Below are positions 16,682 to 25,794 of a DNA stretch of 64,000 nt, piece after piece. A program made the translations under genes and the position numbers. The stretch spans positions 98,715-162,714 of the forward strand of contig NZ_JAFCKW010000012.1 of the NCBI RefSeq assembly GCF_018129965.1, written 5' to 3'. How positions within the stretch are numbered: the stretch's first letter is position 1; each line of letters begins with the position of its first letter. Below the pieces are notes generated by a model that did not search any database, was not told the origin of the DNA, and saw nothing but the letters and a program-made list of their open reading frames with translations. The DNA comes from Bradyrhizobium diazoefficiens. GTDB taxonomy: Bacteria; Pseudomonadota; Alphaproteobacteria; Rhizobiales; Xanthobacteraceae.

Positions 16682-19276
16682 ATGAGACGCCGTCGTTTGA
16701 CGCTGGTCGCGGGTTTGGCGCTGGCGATCACTGCATCGCTGGTCACGACCAGCCTCGCCCAGAAGGGTGATCTGTCCGTGGAGAGCGCGCGGATCAACGC
16801 GCTGAGAAGCGCCGGCAGATATTCGGAGGCATTACCGCTCGCGCAGGCGATGGTGGCCTCTCTCGAGAAGACCGCCAACAATCGCGACCTCTCAGGCGCG
16901 CTCAACAACCTCGCGCAGATCCATGCCGATCAGGGCCGCGACGACCAGGCCGAGCCGCTCTACAAGCGCGCCATTGCGCTGATGGAAAAGGGAATGGGTC
17001 TCGACAGCGTCGAGATCGCACCGGTGCTGAACAATCTGGCCGCACTCGATCAGCGGCAGAGCCGATTCGCCGAGGCCGAGCCGCTGTTCAAGCGCGCGCT
17101 GGCCATTCGCGAGAAGGCGTTGTCGCGCGAGCATCCCGACGTCGGCCAGTCGCTCAACAATCTCGGCACGCTCTATGTGAAGCAGCAGCGCTATGCCGAT
17201 GCCGAGCCGCTGCTTCAGCGGGCGCTCGCGATCTACCAGAAAATCGGCGGTCCCGAGCATCCGGCCGTTGCAACGCTCCTGAACAATCTCGGCCAGCTCT
17301 ACCGCGATCTCAACCGTGACGCGGATGCCGAAGCACCGATCAAGCGCTCGCTCGCAATCCGCGAAAAGGTGCTGGGCTTGGATCACCCCGACGTGGCGCG
17401 GTCCCTCAACAATCTCGCGGGCCTCTACGAGCACCAGCAGCGCTATGCCGATGCCGAGCCGCTCTATCGCCGCGCGCTTGCCATCCGCGAGCGCGCGCTC
17501 GGCCCCGATCATCCGGATGTCGCGACCTCGACCAGCAATCTCGCCTATTTCCTCTACGCATCAGGCCGGAACGCGGAGGCGTTGCCGCTCGCTGAAAAGA
17601 CGCTTCGCAACGATCGCGCGCAATTGCGGGTCGTTCTACCGGTCCTGTTCGCGGCGCGGCAGCAATCCCTTCTGCCGGACGACAAGGCGCTGGACGAGGC
17701 GCTCACGGCGATCCAGCGCGGCACGCAATCCTCGGCCGCGTCGGCCGTGAACAAGCTCGCCGTGCGGCTCGCGGCCGGCAGTGACCGGCTCGCCGAGTTG
17801 GTGCGCCGGGACCAGGACCTTGCGGCCGAGTCCGAGGCACTCGACAAGGCGATCATCGCCGCGGTGGCGAAGCCATCGCCCCAGCGCGACGTCGCGGCCG
17901 AGCAGCGCTCTCGCGCGCGGATCGCGGCTATTGTGGGCGAGCGTGCAGGTCTTCAGAAGACGCTCGCCATCGAGTTCCCCGACTACGCCTCGCTCTCCAA
18001 TCCTCTGCCGCTTGCGGTGAAGGACATCCAGCCGCTGCTGTCGGCCGACGAGGCGATGGTGCTCTATGCCGTGGTCGACCAGCGGAGCTATGTCATCGCG
18101 ATCACGCGCGAGGGTGTCGACTTGAAGGAGATTTCGCTCGGCACGGACGCGCTGACGCAGAAAGTGACTGCGTTCCGCAGGGGGCTGGATGTCGGCAAGG
18201 CGCGCGATGCCTCCGGCAAATCCGGATTGTTCGATCTGGCGCTCGCCAACGAACTGTATGTCGCGCTGCTTAGTCCGGTTGAAGCTCTAACGAGAGACAA
18301 GCGAAACCTGCTCGTGGTGCCGTCGGCCGCGCTGACCGCCTTGCCGTTCCATCTGCTCGTCACCGAGAAACCGCAGGCTGCGGTTCCGGATACGCTCGAG
18401 GGCTACCGCAGCGCCGCCTGGTTGTTGCGGCGTCAGGCCGTCTCGGTGCTGCCATCGGTCGTGAGCTTGAAATCGCTGCGTGGCTTTACGCGCAAGGACG
18501 AGGGCGTGAAGCCGATGACCGGCTTTGGCGATCCCGTGTTCAACCCTGCGCTGGAAGGGCCCGCAGAGCGCCGCGCCGCGAATGGACAGGTTGCCGCGCG
18601 CAGCGTCGTGACATCGGCCTATAGCGAGTTCTGGCGCGGTGCTGGTGTCGATCGCGCCCGGCTTGCGCAGTCGCTGCCGCAATTGCCGGATACCGCGGAC
18701 GAGTTGAACGCGGTCGCCAAGGATGTCGGCGCGGCCGCAGCCGACATCCATCTCGGCCGCGACGCCAGCGAGGCGACGCTGAAGCGTGCGGCGCTTCCTC
18801 AATACCGCATCATCTACTTTGCCACCCACGGGCTCGTCGCCGGCGACATCAAGGGATTGGGTGAGCCTTCGCTTGCGCTCTCCATTCCTGAACAGCCCAC
18901 GGAACTGGATGACGGTCTGCTCACGGCGAGCGAAGTCGCCCAGCTCAAACTCAATGCGGATTGGGTCGTACTGTCGGCCTGTAACACCATTGCCGGCGAC
19001 AAGCCCGGCGCCGAGGCGCTATCGGGATTGGCGCGCGCGTTCTTCTACGCCGGCGCCCGTGCGCTGCTGGTCTCGCATTGGGCGGTGGATTCGGAGGCCG
19101 CCACGCGCTTGACCACATCGACTTTCGATCTTCTTAAAAACGAACCAGGACTCGGCCGAGCCGAAGCCTTGCGCCGCGCCATGCTGACCTACGTCGATGA
19201 CGCATCGTCGCCGCGCAACGCTTATCCCGCGATGTGGGGACCGTTCGCGCTGATCGGGGAGGGCGAGGTACGATAA
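16682..19276 (+). CDS. Secreted TPR-CHAT domain protein (caspase-like protease family)
   Basis: An 864-residue protein with a signal peptide (RRRRLTLVAGLALAITASLV, probable cut after TTSLA), about six or seven tetratricopeptide repeats of 42 residues of the kinesin-light-chain type (about 35-325; recurring ALNNLAxLY and HPDVA), a helical linker, and a C-terminal CHAT domain (about 530-860). The two catalytic residues of caspase-like CHAT domains are present: H716 in YFATHGLVAGD and C767 in VVLSACNTIAGD. CHAT proteins are clan CD cysteine proteases that are often switched by a partner bound to the repeats; the substrate here is unknown. The signal peptide puts it in the periplasm or outside, unlike cytoplasmic CHAT proteases of defence systems. 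It lies alone between the HugZ-like gene and pckA. Confidence 0.9.
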   Translation: MRRRRLTLVAGLALAITASLVTTSLAQKGDLSVESARINALRSAGRYSEALPLAQAMVASLEKTANNRDLSGALNNLAQIHADQGRDDQAEPLYKRAIALMEKGMGLDSVEIAPVLNNLAALDQRQSRFAEAEPLFKRALAIREKALSREHPDVGQSLNNLGTLYVKQQRYADAEPLLQRALAIYQKIGGPEHPAVATLLNNLGQLYRDLNRDADAEAPIKRSLAIREKVLGLDHPDVARSLNNLAGLYEHQQRYADAEPLYRRALAIRERALGPDHPDVATSTSNLAYFLYASGRNAEALPLAEKTLRNDRAQLRVVLPVLFAARQQSLLPDDKALDEALTAIQRGTQSSAASAVNKLAVRLAAGSDRLAELVRRDQDLAAESEALDKAIIAAVAKPSPQRDVAAEQRSRARIAAIVGERAGLQKTLAIEFPDYASLSNPLPLAVKDIQPLLSADEAMVLYAVVDQRSYVIAITREGVDLKEISLGTDALTQKVTAFRRGLDVGKARDASGKSGLFDLALANELYVALLSPVEALTRDKRNLLVVPSAALTALPFHLLVTEKPQAAVPDTLEGYRSAAWLLRRQAVSVLPSVVSLKSLRGFTRKDEGVKPMTGFGDPVFNPALEGPAERRAANGQVAARSVVTSAYSEFWRGAGVDRARLAQSLPQLPDTADELNAVAKDVGAAAADIHLGRDASEATLKRAALPQYRIIYFATHGLVAGDIKGLGEPSLALSIPEQPTELDDGLLTASEVAQLKLNADWVVLSACNTIAGDKPGAEALSGLARAFFYAGARALLVSHWAVDSEAATRLTTSTFDLLKNEPGLGRAEALRRAMLTYVDDASSPRNAYPAMWGPFALIGEGEVR

Positions 19277-19559
19277 GGCTGGCGAGCGGATTGTGCGTCG
19301 CAACAACAGCTGGAAGTGCTGAATCGCGTATTTGGTTGCGCGATCATTCGTGAATTTTTGATGCGCCTGCTCAGGGCTGAAAGGCGCGACGTTCAGCGCG
19401 GTCGTTGAATAAACCAAATCCTGCGGGATCGCTTGGCAACGTCGGCGTTCACCGATATTAGGTCGTCCAACCGAGGCCGGACGGCCTGTAATTCACGGTG
19501 ACCGCGACGCCGTCATGGTCAGGTCGCGCCATGTGTCGCGGGTTCGAGGAGGATTTTTC

Positions 19560-21176
19560 GTGAAAGAGACGGGCGTGCGCAACGGTGCCTTCGGTGCCGA
19601 CAAATTCGGTTTAAAGAATCTCAAGCAGGTTCACTGGAACCTCGGCGCACCGCAGCTCTATCAATACTCGCTCTCAGCGGGTGAGGCGGTGCTGTCCGCA
19701 GACGGTTCGCTCTGCGCCGATACCGGCGAGTTCACGGGCCGCAGCCCCAAGGACAAGTTCACGGTGCGCGACGCCACCACGGACAAGAAGATGTGGTGGG
19801 CCGGCAACCAGTCGATCACCGCCGAGCAGTTCGAGACGCTCTATCAGGATTTTCTCAAGCACGCGGAAGGCAAGAGCCTGTTCGCGCAGGACCTCTATGG
19901 CGGCGCCGATCCGGCCTACCGGATCAAGACCCGCGTCTTCACCGAGCTTGCCTGGCACTCGCTGTTCATCCGCACGCTGCTGATCCGCCCCGAGGCGATC
20001 GAGCTGTCGACCTTCACGCCCGAGCTCACCATCATCGACATGCCGAGCTTCCGCGCCGATCCGAAGCGCCATGGCTGCAAGTCGGAGAACGTCGTCGCGA
20101 TCGACTTCGCCCGCAAGATCGTGCTGATCGGCGGCTCCTACTATGCCGGCGAGATGAAGAAGTCGGTCTTCACCACGCTGAACTATTATCTGCCCGAACG
20201 CGGCGTGATGCCGATGCACTGCTCGGCCAATGTCGGCGCAAACGGCGACACCGCGATCTTCTTCGGGCTGTCAGGCACTGGCAAGACCACGCTATCGGCC
20301 GATCCAAACCGCACGCTGATCGGCGATGACGAGCATGGCTGGGGCCCGAACGGCGTCTTCAACTTCGAAGGCGGCTGCTACGCCAAGTGCATCAAGCTGT
20401 CGAAGGAAGCCGAGCCCCAGATCTACGCAGCGTCGACGCGCTTTGGTGCGGTGCTCGAAAATTGCGTGCTCGACGAAGACACCCGCGTTGTCGATTTCGA
20501 CGACGGCTCCAAGACCGAAAATACGCGTTCTGCCTATCCGCTCGACTTCATCCCGAACGCCTCGCGCACCGGCCGCGCGCCGCAGCCGAAGAACGTGGTG
20601 ATGCTCGCCGCCGACGCCTTCGGCGTGCTGCCGCCGATCGCCAAGCTGTCGCCGGCGCAGGCGATGTATCACTTCCTTTCCGGCTACACCGCAAAGGTCG
20701 CCGGCACCGAGCGCGGTCTCGGCAACGAGCCGCAGCCGGAGTTCTCCACCTGCTTCGGTTCGCCCTTCCTGCCGCTCGACCCCAGCGTTTACGGCAATAT
20801 GCTGCGCGACCTGATCGCCCAGCACAATGTCGACTGCTGGCTGGTCAACACCGGCTGGACCGGCGGCAAGTACGGTACCGGCTCGCGCATGCCGATCAAG
20901 GTGACGCGTGCGTTGCTCACCGCGGCGCTGGATGGAAGCTTGCGCAATGTCGAATTCCGTACCGACAAATATTTCGGCTTCGCGGTGCCGACCGCGCTGC
21001 CGGGCGTGCCGGCCGAGATCCTGAACCCGGTCAACACCTGGAAGGACAAGGACGAGTTCGACAAGACCGCCCGCGCGCTGGTCGGCATGTTCCAGAAGAA
21101 CTTCGCCAAGTTCGAAGCCCAGGTCGACGCCGAAGTGCGTGCGGCCGCTCCGGACGTGAAACTCGCGGCGGAGTAA
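19560..21176 (+). CDS. pckA: Phosphoenolpyruvate carboxykinase (ATP)
   Basis: It catalyses oxaloacetate + ATP to phosphoenolpyruvate + CO2 + ADP, the first committed step of gluconeogenesis from organic acids. Family motifs are clear: FTGRSPKDKF (substrate), FFGLSGTGKTTLSADP (P-loop-like kinase loop), DDEHGWG (metal) and NTGWTGGKYGTGSRMPI. The GTG at 19560-19562 is chosen over an upstream ATG at 19515 because gaggagga (19546-19553) is well placed and the resulting 538 residues fit the family. A hairpin terminator follows the gene. Regulation by ChvG/ChvI is known in Agrobacterium and plausible here. Confidence 0.97.
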   Translation: MKETGVRNGAFGADKFGLKNLKQVHWNLGAPQLYQYSLSAGEAVLSADGSLCADTGEFTGRSPKDKFTVRDATTDKKMWWAGNQSITAEQFETLYQDFLKHAEGKSLFAQDLYGGADPAYRIKTRVFTELAWHSLFIRTLLIRPEAIELSTFTPELTIIDMPSFRADPKRHGCKSENVVAIDFARKIVLIGGSYYAGEMKKSVFTTLNYYLPERGVMPMHCSANVGANGDTAIFFGLSGTGKTTLSADPNRTLIGDDEHGWGPNGVFNFEGGCYAKCIKLSKEAEPQIYAASTRFGAVLENCVLDEDTRVVDFDDGSKTENTRSAYPLDFIPNASRTGRAPQPKNVVMLAADAFGVLPPIAKLSPAQAMYHFLSGYTAKVAGTERGLGNEPQPEFSTCFGSPFLPLDPSVYGNMLRDLIAQHNVDCWLVNTGWTGGKYGTGSRMPIKVTRALLTAALDGSLRNVEFRTDKYFGFAVPTALPGVPAEILNPVNTWKDKDEFDKTARALVGMFQKNFAKFEAQVDAEVRAAAPDVKLAAE

Positions 21177-21198
21177 GGCTGCGGTCTCGCTTGAATAC

Positions 21199-21228
21199 AA
21201 AAGGGCGGCCGCGAGGCCGTCCTTTTTG
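21199..21228 (+). terminator. Rho-independent terminator after pckA
   Basis: The arms aaaagggcggcc and ggccgtcctttt pair with one mismatch around a gcga loop, and the T-run continues to 21227. It starts 22 bases after the pckA stop. Confidence 0.8.
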
Positions 21229-21260
21229 TCTGTGTGCGCAAGCGCTGACCGCACACTCGG

Positions 21261-21397
21261 CGTCGTCCCCGCGAACGCGGGGACCCGTACCGCGTGATCT
21301 TTCGAGGAAGTGCAGTGCAAGGGTCGGCGAAGAGGCGCTACTGGTCTTCGCCAAACTACCCCCTGTGGTTATGGGTCCGCGCGTTCGCGGGGACGAC
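21261..21397. repeat. MITE-like element with about 26-bp inverted ends
   Basis: The left end begins cgtcgtccccgcgaacgcgg (21261) and the right end finishes with its near-exact reverse complement (to 21396), with about one mismatch over 26 bases. About 85 bases of unique sequence lie between. The left end itself contains the perfect hairpin gtccccgcgaacgcggggac (21265-21284). It has no coding capacity and sits between the pckA terminator and the convergent thioesterase gene. The layout is that of a small non-autonomous mobile or extragenic palindromic element. Confidence 0.6.
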
Positions 21398-21411
21398 GCT
21401 GGAGCTAGGTC

Positions 21412-22227
21412 TTACGCCTTGAAATACGCAATCTGCGTCGTGGTCGCCAGCAGCCGTCCGTTCGGCGACCACAGCTCGGCGTTCTGGTCGGCGTAGCTCT
21501 TGTGCATGATCTTCGAATCCGCCGTCGCGAGCACGCGCGTGATGTCTTCGGCGGCGAGTTCTTCGCTGTCGGTGTGGAAATACGTCGTCAGCGACACCGT
21601 GCCAAACGGCACCAGTTCGCGCCTTGCGTGGAAGATGCGGCCGAAGAAGGCGTCCGACATCGACATCAGCGACAGCATGTCGAGCTTGCGCGGCGTGCGG
21701 TCGCCGATCCAGATTTTCGAATAGGTGCCGGCAAGCTCAGGCTGCGGCGGGCCGATCCGCATCTCGCCCTCGACGAAGCGGAACTCGTACTGGTTGGCCC
21801 AGGACGCCTTGATGTTTGGGAATGGCAGCGTCTGCTCGAACGGCGTGGTCTCGGGAAATTGCGCCACCCGGTGCTGCCAGGACGGCCGCCGCTCGGCGAA
21901 CACCGCGGTGGCCAGCGTCGCCACGTCGCCGCCGCCCTGCGACAGTTCGACGCTCCAGTGCTGGCTGGAGCGGTTGGCTTTCACCAGCCGGACGTCGAGA
22001 TCGAACGGACCCTTGGCGATCGGCGCGCAGTAATTGACGGTGAGGGCCAGCGGGTCGCCGATGCGCTGCGGATGCTCCATCAGCGCGCGCAGGATGGTCG
22101 CTGCGGTGATGCCGCCGAACGGGCCGACAAAGGCCCAATAATCATCGCTGGTGTGCCCCTGCCAGCTCGAGTCACCGGCGGTGATGCGGGTGGCGTCGTC
22201 GAAGGGGTGGGGAAGCTTGGCGTGCAT
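21412..22227 (-). CDS. Acyl-CoA thioesterase, TesB-like double hot-dog family
   Basis: A 271-residue protein that probably hydrolyses acyl-CoA esters. The first half contains the hot-dog helix and loop region (YWAFVGPFGGITAATILRAL) and LALTVNYCAPIAKGPFDLDV; the second half has DMLSLMSMSDAFFGRIF and LTTYFHTDSEELAA, consistent with a tandem hot-dog (4HBT_3) fold. The chain length of its substrates cannot be told. It lies downstream of, and on the same strand as, glgP but is separated by about 95 bases that include a palindrome (22250-22269), so it probably has its own promoter. It ends beside the MITE-like repeat. Confidence 0.85.
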   Translation of the reverse strand: MHAKLPHPFDDATRITAGDSSWQGHTSDDYWAFVGPFGGITAATILRALMEHPQRIGDPLALTVNYCAPIAKGPFDLDVRLVKANRSSQHWSVELSQGGGDVATLATAVFAERRPSWQHRVAQFPETTPFEQTLPFPNIKASWANQYEFRFVEGEMRIGPPQPELAGTYSKIWIGDRTPRKLDMLSLMSMSDAFFGRIFHARRELVPFGTVSLTTYFHTDSEELAAEDITRVLATADSKIMHKSYADQNAELWSPNGRLLATTTQIAYFKA

Positions 22228-22249
22228 GGTGCGATCCGGCGTTCAATGA

Positions 22250-22269
22250 CGGACGTCATATCACGTCCG
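22250..22269. promoter_or_regulatory. Inverted repeat upstream of the thioesterase start
   Basis: The arms cggacgt and acgtccg flank a 6-base spacer, about 23 bases before the thioesterase ATG. It could be an operator or a weak hairpin after glgP. No other support. Confidence 0.3.
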
Positions 22270-22322
22270 CAACCGCCCTGTGCAATTACCTCTGGGGTTA
22301 GCCGATTTCGCTACCTGGAAAA

Positions 22323-24857
22323 TCAGCTCGCAGCGTCGCGCCGGTCTTCCGCCTCCTGGAAGGCGGCCGCGGTCGGATTCACCGGCACGTTCCAGATTTC
22401 CTCGGCGTATTCGCGGATGGTGCGGTCGGACGAAAACCACGCCATGCGTGCGACGTTGAGAATGGAGGCGCGCGTCCAGGCCGGCGCCACCTGCCAGCGC
22501 GCATCGACGCTGCGCTGCGCCTCGTAATAGGAATCGAAGTCTGCACTGACCATGTAATGGTCGAGATAGCGCAGCGCATGCGCGATGGATTCGAACCGGC
22601 CGGCATCGCCGGGCGAGAATTCGCCGGCGCCGATCGCATTGATGGCGCGCTGGAGCTTCGGCGATTTGCGGATCACGTCCGAGGCGTCCAGCCCCTGCTT
22701 GCGCCGGATCATGACGTCGCCGGCTTCCATGCCGAAGATTGCGATGTTTTCGGCGCCGACATGGTCGCGGATTTCGATATTGGCGCCGTCGAGGGTGCCG
22801 ATGGTGAGGGCGCCATTCAGTGACAGCTTCATGTTGCCGGTGCCCGAGGCTTCCATGCCGGCAGTCGAGATTTGCTCGGACAGGTCAGCCGCGGGAATGA
22901 TCACTTCCGCGAGGCTGACATTGTAGTCGGGCAGGAACACGACCTTGAGCTTGCCGTTGATCGCAGCGTCGTTGTTGACGACCTCCGCGACGTCGTTGAT
23001 CAGCTTGATGATCAGCTTGGCGTAGCGATAGCTCGCCGCCGCCTTGCCCGCGAAGATCTTGACCCGCGGCACCCAATTGCCGTCGGGGTCGTCTTTGATC
23101 GCCTGGTACAGCGCGACCGTCTCGATGATGTTGAGCAGCTGGCGCTTGTATTCGTGGATGCGCTTGATCTGCACGTCGAACAGCGCGCTCGGGTCGACCT
23201 TAATGCCGAGCCGTTCGCCGATCAGGCGCGCGAGCGCCGTCTTGTTGTGCAGCTTGACGCTGCGGAATCTCTTCTGGAATTCGACGTCGCTGGCGCGCGC
23301 CTCGATCAGGCTGAGCTGGGTCGGGTCGTCGAGCACGGCGTCGCCGCAGGTCTCGCGCAACAGATCGGTCAGCTTCGGGTTTGCCAGCATCAGCCAGCGG
23401 CGGAAGGTGATGCCATTGGTCTTGTTGGTGATGCGGCCGGGATAGAGATGGTTGAGATCGTGGAACACGGTCTCGCGCATCAGGTCCGAATGCATCGCCG
23501 AAACGCCGTTGATGCTGTGCGAGCCCACGAAGGCGAGCTGGCCCATGCGCACGCGGCGGCCGCTCTTCTCGTCGATCAGCGAGACCGAGGCGCGGAAGTC
23601 GATGTCGCCGGGCGCACGCGCTTCGGCGAGTGCGAGATGCTGCACGTTGATGCGGTAGATGATTTCGAGATGCCGCGGCAGCAGCCGCTCGAACAGTTCG
23701 ACCGGCCAGGTCTCGAGCGCCTCGGGCAGCAGCGTGTGGTTGGTGTAGGAGAGGGTGGCGACCGTCAGTTTCCAGGCTTCGTCCCAGCGGAAATTATGCA
23801 GGTCGACGAGGAGTCGCATCAACTCGGTGACGGCAAGGCTCGGATGGGTGTCGTTGAGCTGCACCGCGACCTTGGACGGCAGGCTGCGGAGCTGGCCGTC
23901 GGACGACAGATGCCGCTTGATCAGATCCTGCAGCGAAGCCGAGACGAAGAAATATTCCTGGCGCAGGCGCAGCTCGCGGCCCGCGGGGCTCTCGTCGTTC
24001 GGGTAGAGGAATTTGCAGATGGCCTCCGCGCGCGACTGCTCGGCGCTGGCGCTGACATAGTCGCCCTTGTTGAAGGCGTCGAGCTTCAGCGGATCCGGCG
24101 AGCGCGCCGACCACAGGCGGAGCGCATTGACGTGCTGGCCGCGCCAGCCGACGATCGGCGTGTCATAGGCGATCGCCTGCACGGTCTCGCCCGGATGCCA
24201 GATCGCACGGTCCCGGCCCTTGTCGTCGACATGCTCGACGCCGCCGCCGAAATTGATGTCGTAGATCACTTCCGGTCGCTGCAATTCCCAGGGATTGCCG
24301 AAGCCGAGCCATTCGTCCGGATATTCCTGCTGCCAGCCCTGATTGATGATCTGGCGGAACAGGCCGTAATCGTAGCGGATGCCGTAGCCGATCGCGGGGA
24401 TCGACAGCGTGGCCATGCTTTCCATGAAGCAGGCGGCCAGCCGCCCGAGGCCGCCATTGCCGAGCGCGGCATCCGGCTCGCATTTGCGCAATTCGGGCAG
24501 CGATACGCCGAGATCGCCGAGCGCGACCTCGAAGATCTTGAGCAGCCCCATGTTGTTGAGCGCGTCGGTGAACAGACGGCCGATCAGGAACTCGAGCGAG
24601 AGATAATAGACGCGCTTGCGGCCGGCGTCGTAGCTGTGCTTCTCGGCGAGCAGCCAGCGGTGCACGATGCGGTCGCGCAGCGCCAGCGCCGCGGCCTGGT
24701 ACCAGTCGTGCTTGGTCGCCATGCCCGCGTCCTTGCCGATGGCAAGGCGCAGCTTCGCCAGGATCGTGCCTTTGATCTCAGCCAGCGCGAGTTCGTCGAT
24801 GGGCTGGCCGGGAGCTGGGAAATTTGACTGGAACGATTGATCTTGCAAAGCCGTCAC
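22323..24857 (-). CDS. glgP: Glycogen/starch phosphorylase
   Basis: It releases glucose 1-phosphate from glycogen using phosphate and a pyridoxal phosphate cofactor. The 844-residue length and motifs fit family GT35: YLSLEFLIGRLF, NGGLGRLAACFMESMA, YGIRYDYGLFRQ, FAGKAAASYRYAK and the cofactor-lysine region EASGTGNMKLSLNGALTIGT. It ends AEDRRDAAS. The start is a GTG (24855-24857) with agga only a few bases before it, so the first residues are slightly uncertain. No glgA, glgB or glgC gene is adjacent; it stands alone in this window. Confidence 0.97.
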   Translation of the reverse strand: MTALQDQSFQSNFPAPGQPIDELALAEIKGTILAKLRLAIGKDAGMATKHDWYQAAALALRDRIVHRWLLAEKHSYDAGRKRVYYLSLEFLIGRLFTDALNNMGLLKIFEVALGDLGVSLPELRKCEPDAALGNGGLGRLAACFMESMATLSIPAIGYGIRYDYGLFRQIINQGWQQEYPDEWLGFGNPWELQRPEVIYDINFGGGVEHVDDKGRDRAIWHPGETVQAIAYDTPIVGWRGQHVNALRLWSARSPDPLKLDAFNKGDYVSASAEQSRAEAICKFLYPNDESPAGRELRLRQEYFFVSASLQDLIKRHLSSDGQLRSLPSKVAVQLNDTHPSLAVTELMRLLVDLHNFRWDEAWKLTVATLSYTNHTLLPEALETWPVELFERLLPRHLEIIYRINVQHLALAEARAPGDIDFRASVSLIDEKSGRRVRMGQLAFVGSHSINGVSAMHSDLMRETVFHDLNHLYPGRITNKTNGITFRRWLMLANPKLTDLLRETCGDAVLDDPTQLSLIEARASDVEFQKRFRSVKLHNKTALARLIGERLGIKVDPSALFDVQIKRIHEYKRQLLNIIETVALYQAIKDDPDGNWVPRVKIFAGKAAASYRYAKLIIKLINDVAEVVNNDAAINGKLKVVFLPDYNVSLAEVIIPAADLSEQISTAGMEASGTGNMKLSLNGALTIGTLDGANIEIRDHVGAENIAIFGMEAGDVMIRRKQGLDASDVIRKSPKLQRAINAIGAGEFSPGDAGRFESIAHALRYLDHYMVSADFDSYYEAQRSVDARWQVAPAWTRASILNVARMAWFSSDRTIREYAEEIWNVPVNPTAAAFQEAEDRRDAAS

Positions 24858-25095
24858 TTCCTGGTCGCGAGAACACTACTAACCCTACGCGTCTTGTAAC
24901 CTTAAGCGTATTGCCTGCGCATCGGAACCATTGCTGGTGCGGCCGTGCACGGCGCTGGCGTAAAATTATGCAAGGAATGGGCCGATTTGGGAACCCGGAA
25001 GCGTACGGAAGACGCTGATTTGGTGCGTTTCGGGCAGTCTGAATTGACAAGCCTCCGGTCGGAAATCGACCGGCCGTGCTCGCATGAGGTTGGCG

Positions 25096-25686
25096 TTATC
25101 TGACCACGCCCGACGTAAATCCCGCCTTTCGCCGAGGCGGCTTGATTTCCTTTTTCAGGAAGCAGCGGGCTTCGCGACCGGTGTAACCGGGGCGGGCATA
25201 GGTGAAGGCGCGGCACTTGTTGTCGGCGGTGCAGGCGGCCTTGCAGGCCTCTTCGCCTTCGCCGTCCTTGAGCTCGAAATTGCGCAGATCTCCGCCAGGA
25301 CGGTCGATCGACGTTTCCACGCCCTCGACCCGCGGCTCGATCACACCGGCGCCGCGGACGCCGGAGATGCAGCAACTGCCCGGGACGCGCGGCGGCACGG
25401 TGTTCTTCAGCCAGCATACGGCCGAACCGCCTTCCACGTCGGGATAGCTGAAACTCCAGGAGCGGCACCGGCGATCGCGCTCACACTGCAGTGCGCAATC
25501 CTCGGGGTCGCCCGATGTGACCGGCGTATTGAAATAATCGCCGCCGGGCCGGTCGAACGCCGTCTGGGCGCGCACGGGCTCGCTCGCGAACACCAGCGAG
25601 AGCAGCGTGGCGCAGGCCACGACGCTTGCCAAGATCCTGGCCAACACCTTTGCCAGGACGGCCCCGGACAGGCGGCCCTTCCCCAT
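25096..25686 (-). CDS. Secreted protein with two PAN/apple domains
   Basis: A protein of about 196 residues with a signal peptide (LASVVACATLLSLVFASEPV, cut near RAQ). Two cysteine-rich repeats follow, each opening DRPGGD: the first has CALQCERDRRCRSWSF and CWLKN, the second CKAACTADNKCRAFTY and CFLKKE. This spacing is typical of PAN/apple domains, which bind proteins or carbohydrates outside the cytoplasm. The extra SCCISG motif between the repeats is unusual. The ATG at 25684-25686 is chosen over one at 25749 because it leaves a normal signal peptide. It has no operon partner and its ligand is unknown. Confidence 0.8.
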   Translation of the reverse strand: MGKGRLSGAVLAKVLARILASVVACATLLSLVFASEPVRAQTAFDRPGGDYFNTPVTSGDPEDCALQCERDRRCRSWSFSYPDVEGGSAVCWLKNTVPPRVPGSCCISGVRGAGVIEPRVEGVETSIDRPGGDLRNFELKDGEGEEACKAACTADNKCRAFTYARPGYTGREARCFLKKEIKPPRRKAGFTSGVVR

Positions 25687-25794
25687 CGGAACAGCTTTCG
25701 AGTTATTGACGGCATTCAGTTTTTTCAGCCATTCATTTGATCGCCACAAACCTGTATGGGCGATGAACGGCCGAACGTCCGGGCGGCTGTGACC

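Noticed and set aside
16682..19276. The CHAT protein as part of a phage-defence or gRAMP-type protease system
   Set aside because: It has a signal peptide and no CRISPR, nuclease or partner gene beside it; neighbours are housekeeping genes.
21261..21397. A CRISPR array, suggested by repeated GC-rich palindromes
   Set aside because: There are only two inverted copies, not direct repeats with equal spacers.
22872..24827. A 651-codon open frame on the plus strand across glgP
   Set aside because: It is the antisense of a clear glycogen phosphorylase; high GC keeps such frames open. No family motifs or ribosome site.
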